Virus record (IMG/VR): IMGVR_UViG_3300043411_001180
Span: 1 to 33,094 of that record
Direction: 5' to 3' (one strand)
Origin: a virus
DNA: 33,094 nucleotides
The notes beneath the pieces are model-generated. The model was not told the DNA's origin, ran no database searches, and saw nothing but the letters and a program-made list of their open reading frames with translations. Positions 29,696 through 33,094 of the stretch are shown here, piece after piece. How positions within the stretch are numbered: the first letter of the stretch is position 1; every line of letters begins with the position of its first letter. Position numbers and translations under genes: made by a program.

Positions 29696-29899
29696 ATGAG
29701 CTTTATAGATAAAGTCAAAGAAATAGTTATAGGCTTTTTGGCTAGTCAAAGCAACAAGTACATCACCACTGAAGGCGGGCTGAAAATTCAGATCATGGAT
29801 CGCAACTTCCAAGACGGTAGTAAGGCTGGTGCTGGTGTGTGGTCTGAAAAAGCTGAAGCAAGTGCGGGGTCGTGGGATGATAAAATCAAAGTATCATGA
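29696..29899 (+). CDS. Small hypothetical protein ahead of the fibre gene
   Basis: This 67-residue protein has an amphipathic N-terminus (FIDKVKEIVIGFLASQ) and a polar rest. Its stop overlaps the start of the collagen-like gene as ATGA. Probably a small tail or fibre-associated protein. A holin-like role is not supported, because there is only a weak amphipathic segment and no clear membrane span. Confidence 0.6.
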   Translation: MSFIDKVKEIVIGFLASQSNKYITTEGGLKIQIMDRNFQDGSKAGAGVWSEKAEASAGSWDDKIKVS

Positions 29900-30885
29900 G
29901 TGACAAAATCAAAATCACTGAACTTGAAACACTTGAAGATATTGCCAATGGCGATTGGGTTCCGGTTGTTGATGTTGATGATGTCACTGATAGCCCGCAA
30001 GGTACTACTAAAAAGGTTCGCAAAGACAAGCTAAAGGGTTTGAACTGGCAAGGTCCATGGTCCGCTGGTGCTTATGAGACTGATGATGCTGTTGAGCATG
30101 ATGGTTCTGCATATGTGGCTATTGCTGATACGTCTGAAGAACCATCCGATTCAGCTACTGATTGGGATCTTCTCGCATCGAAAGGCGACCAAGGTGATCA
30201 AGGTATACAGGGTATTCAAGGTATACAGGGTATTCAAGGTATACAGGGTGAGAAAGGTTTGCAATGGCAAGGTCCATGGTCCGCTGGCACATACCAGATT
30301 GATGATGTTGTTGAGAATGATGGATCTGCGTACATCGCCACAGCCGTCACTACTGAAGAACCATCCGATTCAGCTACTGATTGGGATCTTTTGGCTTCAA
30401 AAGGTGATCAGGGTGATCAGGGTGATCAAGGCGATCCCGGGGTTGATGGTAATACTGTTTTGTATGGTACTGTCAGTCCCACCACTGAAGGTGTCGATGG
30501 TGACTTTTATATTGATACTGTCGCTAATGAAATCTTTGGACCGAAAGCCGGCGGCGTGTGGCCCGCGGGTGTGTCAATTGTTGGTCCTAGAGGTAACGCG
30601 CTCTTATACGGAACCTTGGCACCTACCACTGAAGGTGTCGATGGTGACTTTTATTTGCGTACCAGCACGTATTTCATTTATGGACCAAAAGCTGGCGGTA
30701 CATGGCCCGCTGGCGTTAGTGTTATTGGTCCACAGGGTGATCAGGGCGACCCCGGTATTTTGCAGTCAGTGGTAGCGGGGGCGAATATTACAGTGGATAA
30801 TACTGATCCAGCAAATCCTATTATTTCAGCGCCAACAGGTAGCATAACTGAAGAATCTGTTATCGCTTATGCGGTATCATTATAA
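29896..30885 (+). CDS. Collagen-like tail fibre protein with repeated binding-type modules
   Basis: This 329-residue protein has an N-terminal attachment-type segment, two nearly identical modules (WQGPWSAG...YETDDAVEHDGSAYVA and its repeat, reminiscent of carbohydrate-binding modules), each followed by collagen-type Gly-X-Y runs (GDQGDQGIQGIQG; GDQGDQGDQGDPG), and two copies of an LYGT-x-x-PTTEGVDGDFY module. Collagen-like runs make trimeric rods in phage fibres. The ATGA overlap with the small gene before it implies co-translation. A role in host or surface adhesion is plausible. Confidence 0.82.
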   Translation: MSDKIKITELETLEDIANGDWVPVVDVDDVTDSPQGTTKKVRKDKLKGLNWQGPWSAGAYETDDAVEHDGSAYVAIADTSEEPSDSATDWDLLASKGDQGDQGIQGIQGIQGIQGIQGEKGLQWQGPWSAGTYQIDDVVENDGSAYIATAVTTEEPSDSATDWDLLASKGDQGDQGDQGDPGVDGNTVLYGTVSPTTEGVDGDFYIDTVANEIFGPKAGGVWPAGVSIVGPRGNALLYGTLAPTTEGVDGDFYLRTSTYFIYGPKAGGTWPAGVSVIGPQGDQGDPGILQSVVAGANITVDNTDPANPIISAPTGSITEESVIAYAVSL

Positions 30886-30888
30886 TAT

Positions 30889-32568
30889 ATGAAAATAGTC
30901 CCCCTTACATACATCTTTGATGCATCAGCACAAACAATTCAGTGCGATGATTTTACCAATCTTGAAAGGATTGCAATCATCACCAACGTCACTGATGGCA
31001 TCATCATTTACAATTTTGCTGATTCTGTAAAAGGTGGCACGCTTGCTGGCGATGTTCTCACGCTTGAATATGATACTACCGCGATGGCTGATGCGGATAA
31101 GCTTCAGATTATTCTTCATCCTGAAATAATCTCAACCGCCACACCAAATGATGGTGATGAAGCGGTTCGTATCTCTTCAGTACCACAGCGAGTAGAACGT
31201 ATTGGCTTTACAAAAGCTGTTTCAAGCAATGTCGATAGTGACTTTTTGGAAATCATCGGTTCTATTGGTTCAGGTATGGGGGTAAACCAAACTGGTGGTA
31301 ACTTAGTCATTACAGCGGGTACTACAGCGCGATCCGAAACCATCATTCGGTCACTAGCGTCTTTTAAGGGTGGTGTTCGACTACGTTCACGATCAACCCT
31401 TTCACAACGTATCGCAAACAATAACTTTTTTGTTGAATTAGTTGATGTTATTGGTGATGGTCTTGCATATACAATCGGTTCAGCCACAGCCATTACCGTG
31501 ACGTTCCCTGCTGGTCATGGCTTTACTGCACAAAATGTTGGTCAATCAATGTATCTTGGCGGGTTCGCTGGAACAGGAACATTCCTTTCTGGTAGATATG
31601 TGATTGCTTCAGTATCAGGTGACGACATAACTTTTACTGTTTCTGGTTTTGCTGTTGGCACAGGAACTTGTTCAGCTTTTGGACACAGTTACTATCAGCT
31701 TCAATATCAAGGCACTACAGCAACACAGGTGGCTTTTGACACGCAACGTAAAGGATATGCATCAGGTGCTACTACCGCAACAATCAGTACAACAGCATCA
31801 CCGGGGCATGTTGCTGTAATCACGGGTAACGATGGTATTGCCACATTCGCTGATCAGCTAGTAGCTTCAGGCGCAACAATCAAGCAAACAGTACGTGCTA
31901 CACGTGATGAAATGGTCCCTGATGATATTGTGTTACGTCTTCAGATCCGTATTGCGAACGGATCAACAAACCCAGCTTCAGGAACTACTTGGACTATCGG
32001 ACAAATGTCTGTTTCTGAATTCGCCGCACAAGATATCGTTATTCAAGACATGCGCCCAATGGGTGTTGCTATGGCCTTGCCCGTTGAAATCATGCGAGCT
32101 TCAGGCACAGTAGCCACAACAATGGCCGCTAACGCCACTACAACACCAGCCAAGGCGCGTGATGGGGTCGCTGGCGGTACAGATACTGGTATTCCGTCAT
32201 TCCATGTGCGCCGTGATATTCCTACAGCGGTTACACCAATAGCTGGTGACTATGAAATGTCGCAAATTGATGATAAGGGTCGTCAATATGTCGTGACAAA
32301 AGCGCCTACTTCAGCCGTCACTTCAGTCTCTGGTAGCGCATCCAGCGTTTCACTATTGGCATCAAATAATGCCAGAGTGGGTGCGACTGTATACAATGAC
32401 AGTGCCGCCATTCTGTATATCAAATTAGGCGCTACCGCTAGTGCGACAAGCTTCACTGTGAAGGTACAGCCAGAAGAATACTTTGAAGTACCATTTGGCT
32501 ACACAGGTGCTATTGACGGCATCTGGGCTTCAGCCACTGGTAGCGCACGTATAACTGAACTTACATAA
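30889..32568 (+). CDS. Tail/receptor-binding-type protein
   Basis: This 559-residue protein is rich in Ser, Thr, Ala, Gly and Val with a strand-rich fold. A C-terminal block (SVSGSASSVSLLASNNARVGA, then YIKLGATAS and FEVPFGYTGAIDGIWASATG) recurs in tail and fibre proteins of many phages. The middle holds AGHGFTAQNVGQSMYLGG, typical of beta-helical modules. TATCAT lies 8 bases ahead of the ATG, which may be another leaderless start, although it coincides with the end of the fibre gene. The function is inferred from position and composition. Confidence 0.6.
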   Translation: MKIVPLTYIFDASAQTIQCDDFTNLERIAIITNVTDGIIIYNFADSVKGGTLAGDVLTLEYDTTAMADADKLQIILHPEIISTATPNDGDEAVRISSVPQRVERIGFTKAVSSNVDSDFLEIIGSIGSGMGVNQTGGNLVITAGTTARSETIIRSLASFKGGVRLRSRSTLSQRIANNNFFVELVDVIGDGLAYTIGSATAITVTFPAGHGFTAQNVGQSMYLGGFAGTGTFLSGRYVIASVSGDDITFTVSGFAVGTGTCSAFGHSYYQLQYQGTTATQVAFDTQRKGYASGATTATISTTASPGHVAVITGNDGIATFADQLVASGATIKQTVRATRDEMVPDDIVLRLQIRIANGSTNPASGTTWTIGQMSVSEFAAQDIVIQDMRPMGVAMALPVEIMRASGTVATTMAANATTTPAKARDGVAGGTDTGIPSFHVRRDIPTAVTPIAGDYEMSQIDDKGRQYVVTKAPTSAVTSVSGSASSVSLLASNNARVGATVYNDSAAILYIKLGATASATSFTVKVQPEEYFEVPFGYTGAIDGIWASATGSARITELT

Positions 32569-32569
32569 C

Positions 32570-33025
32570 ATGCCACTTCGATCACATACAGCCAGAAAAA
32601 TAAAAACAGCCACTGGTGCGGTAGATTTGTCTGCATCTGCGGCACCAACAGCCGGTCAGGTTCCTATTGCAACTGATGATGAAAATGCAGAATGGGGCGA
32701 TCTCCCCGGGGGTAGTCCCGCTGTCATTGAAGAAGCTGATAGTTCAGTTGATATTGTTCTTGATGGTAATACACAAATTGTTGTGTGGGCTAAAGGGAAT
32801 TACGTCAGTATCGGAAATGAAACGCAAAGTGCAAGCCTTAGACAAGATACTGTTGTAAAAGATAGTGTCAATGTGAACATGGGTTCTGGTGGTGACAGAT
32901 CAGCTTTTTCGCTCATGTATACCGAAGTACCCGCGGCTGATACGTACACGATTGATGTTGTAACTTCAGATGGTGAAGGAATTGAAAACGTGAAGATCAT
33001 GATAATGACCTTCCCTGCGCCATAG
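32570..33025 (+). CDS. Tail or fibre-associated protein
   Basis: The 151-residue protein begins one base after the previous stop. Its basic N-terminus (MPLRSHTARKIKTATG) is followed by Ala/Ser-rich and strand-rich regions, with an N-terminal ASAAPTAGQVPIATDDENAEWGDL segment common to phage fibre proteins. No enzymatic motif. Probably a fibre or base component encoded with the two preceding genes. Confidence 0.6.
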   Translation: MPLRSHTARKIKTATGAVDLSASAAPTAGQVPIATDDENAEWGDLPGGSPAVIEEADSSVDIVLDGNTQIVVWAKGNYVSIGNETQSASLRQDTVVKDSVNVNMGSGGDRSAFSLMYTEVPAADTYTIDVVTSDGEGIENVKIMIMTFPAP

Positions 33026-33078
33026 GTATTACACACCCTATATCGTTATTACATAATAAAATATTGTAAAATATAGGT

Positions 33079-33094
33079 ATGTTTAAGCCATCGC
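33079..33094 (+). CDS. Start of a gene cut by the right edge
   Basis: ATG at 33079 begins a frame (MFKPS) that runs off the window. A TAAAAT box with TG directly before it lies 6 bases upstream of the ATG, at 33067-33072, resembling the leaderless starts of this genome. Only five codons are visible, so this is tentative. Confidence 0.3.

Noticed and set aside
30180-30260. Short tandem repeats resembling a small array such as CRISPR
   Set aside because: The units are codon repeats of Gly-Ile-Gln in a collagen-like run, without spacers.
30068-30775. A 235-codon frame inside the collagen-like fibre gene
   Set aside because: It is a different frame of the same Gly-X-Y repeat DNA. Repeats free of stops open extra frames, and the product (Met/Leu/Ile-rich) makes no sense.

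Overview
This window looks like most of the genome of a short-tailed (podovirus-like) double-stranded DNA phage. The evidence is a canonical head block in the usual order (small and large terminase, probable portal, scaffold-like protein, major capsid candidate), no sheath, no recognisable tape measure, and two very large coiled-coil or low-complexity proteins where podoviruses encode internal/ejection proteins. No rRNA, tRNA, integrase or DNA polymerase is visible, and no lysis gene could be recognised, so part of the genome lies outside the window. Few genes have a Shine-Dalgarno sequence. The first gene of most transcription units starts about 6-11 nt after an extended -10 box (TGnTATAAT type), which predicts leaderless or nearly leaderless mRNAs. 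The host therefore probably initiates translation without Shine-Dalgarno on many genes. A Patescibacteria/CPR host would fit, but the sequence does not prove it.

Layout. From 128 to about 9340 everything reads leftward. This is the early/replication arm: HNH nuclease, PD-(D/E)XK nuclease, DnaQ-like exonuclease, metallophosphoesterase, Pif1-like helicase, a lone CHC2 primase zinc finger, the two pieces of a broken HerA-like ATPase, a RyR-like domain protein, and many small proteins, several cysteine-rich. The genes are packed with ATGA or 1-nt junctions. Several genes of 42-59 codons were found by direct reading. A classical promoter with a palindrome in its spacer (5932-5960) divides this arm into two units. 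A divergent promoter region (9340-9429) carrying DnaA-box-like 9-mers separates it from the rightward arm.

The rightward arm starts with an SF3 (D5/P4-type) helicase that ends in a near-perfect terminator. A 350-base non-coding segment with repeated GTGTCTG motifs and an AT-rich stretch follows and is a candidate origin. Then come the packaging and head genes (11413-19055), a connector and a large protein with a nested beta-propeller (19132-22109), two probable ejection proteins (22944-27702), a small alarmone hydrolase (27947-28480), a three-gene cassette with its own consensus promoter and terminator (28493-29673), and collagen-like and other tail/fibre proteins to the right edge.

The most interesting locus is 27195-28480. 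The last ~165 residues of the 938-residue virion-type protein read like a RelA/SpoT (alarmone synthetase) fold. One small gene later lies a complete SpoT/MESH1-type HD hydrolase with its own leaderless promoter. This resembles a toxSAS/alarmone-hydrolase toxin-antitoxin pair, with the synthetase-like half built into a protein that may be injected with the DNA. The same protein carries an exact 351-bp in-frame tandem duplication. A 15-bp motif (TTGNCAACCGTTGTS) overlaps three promoters, including the one of the hydrolase, which suggests a shared phage regulator.
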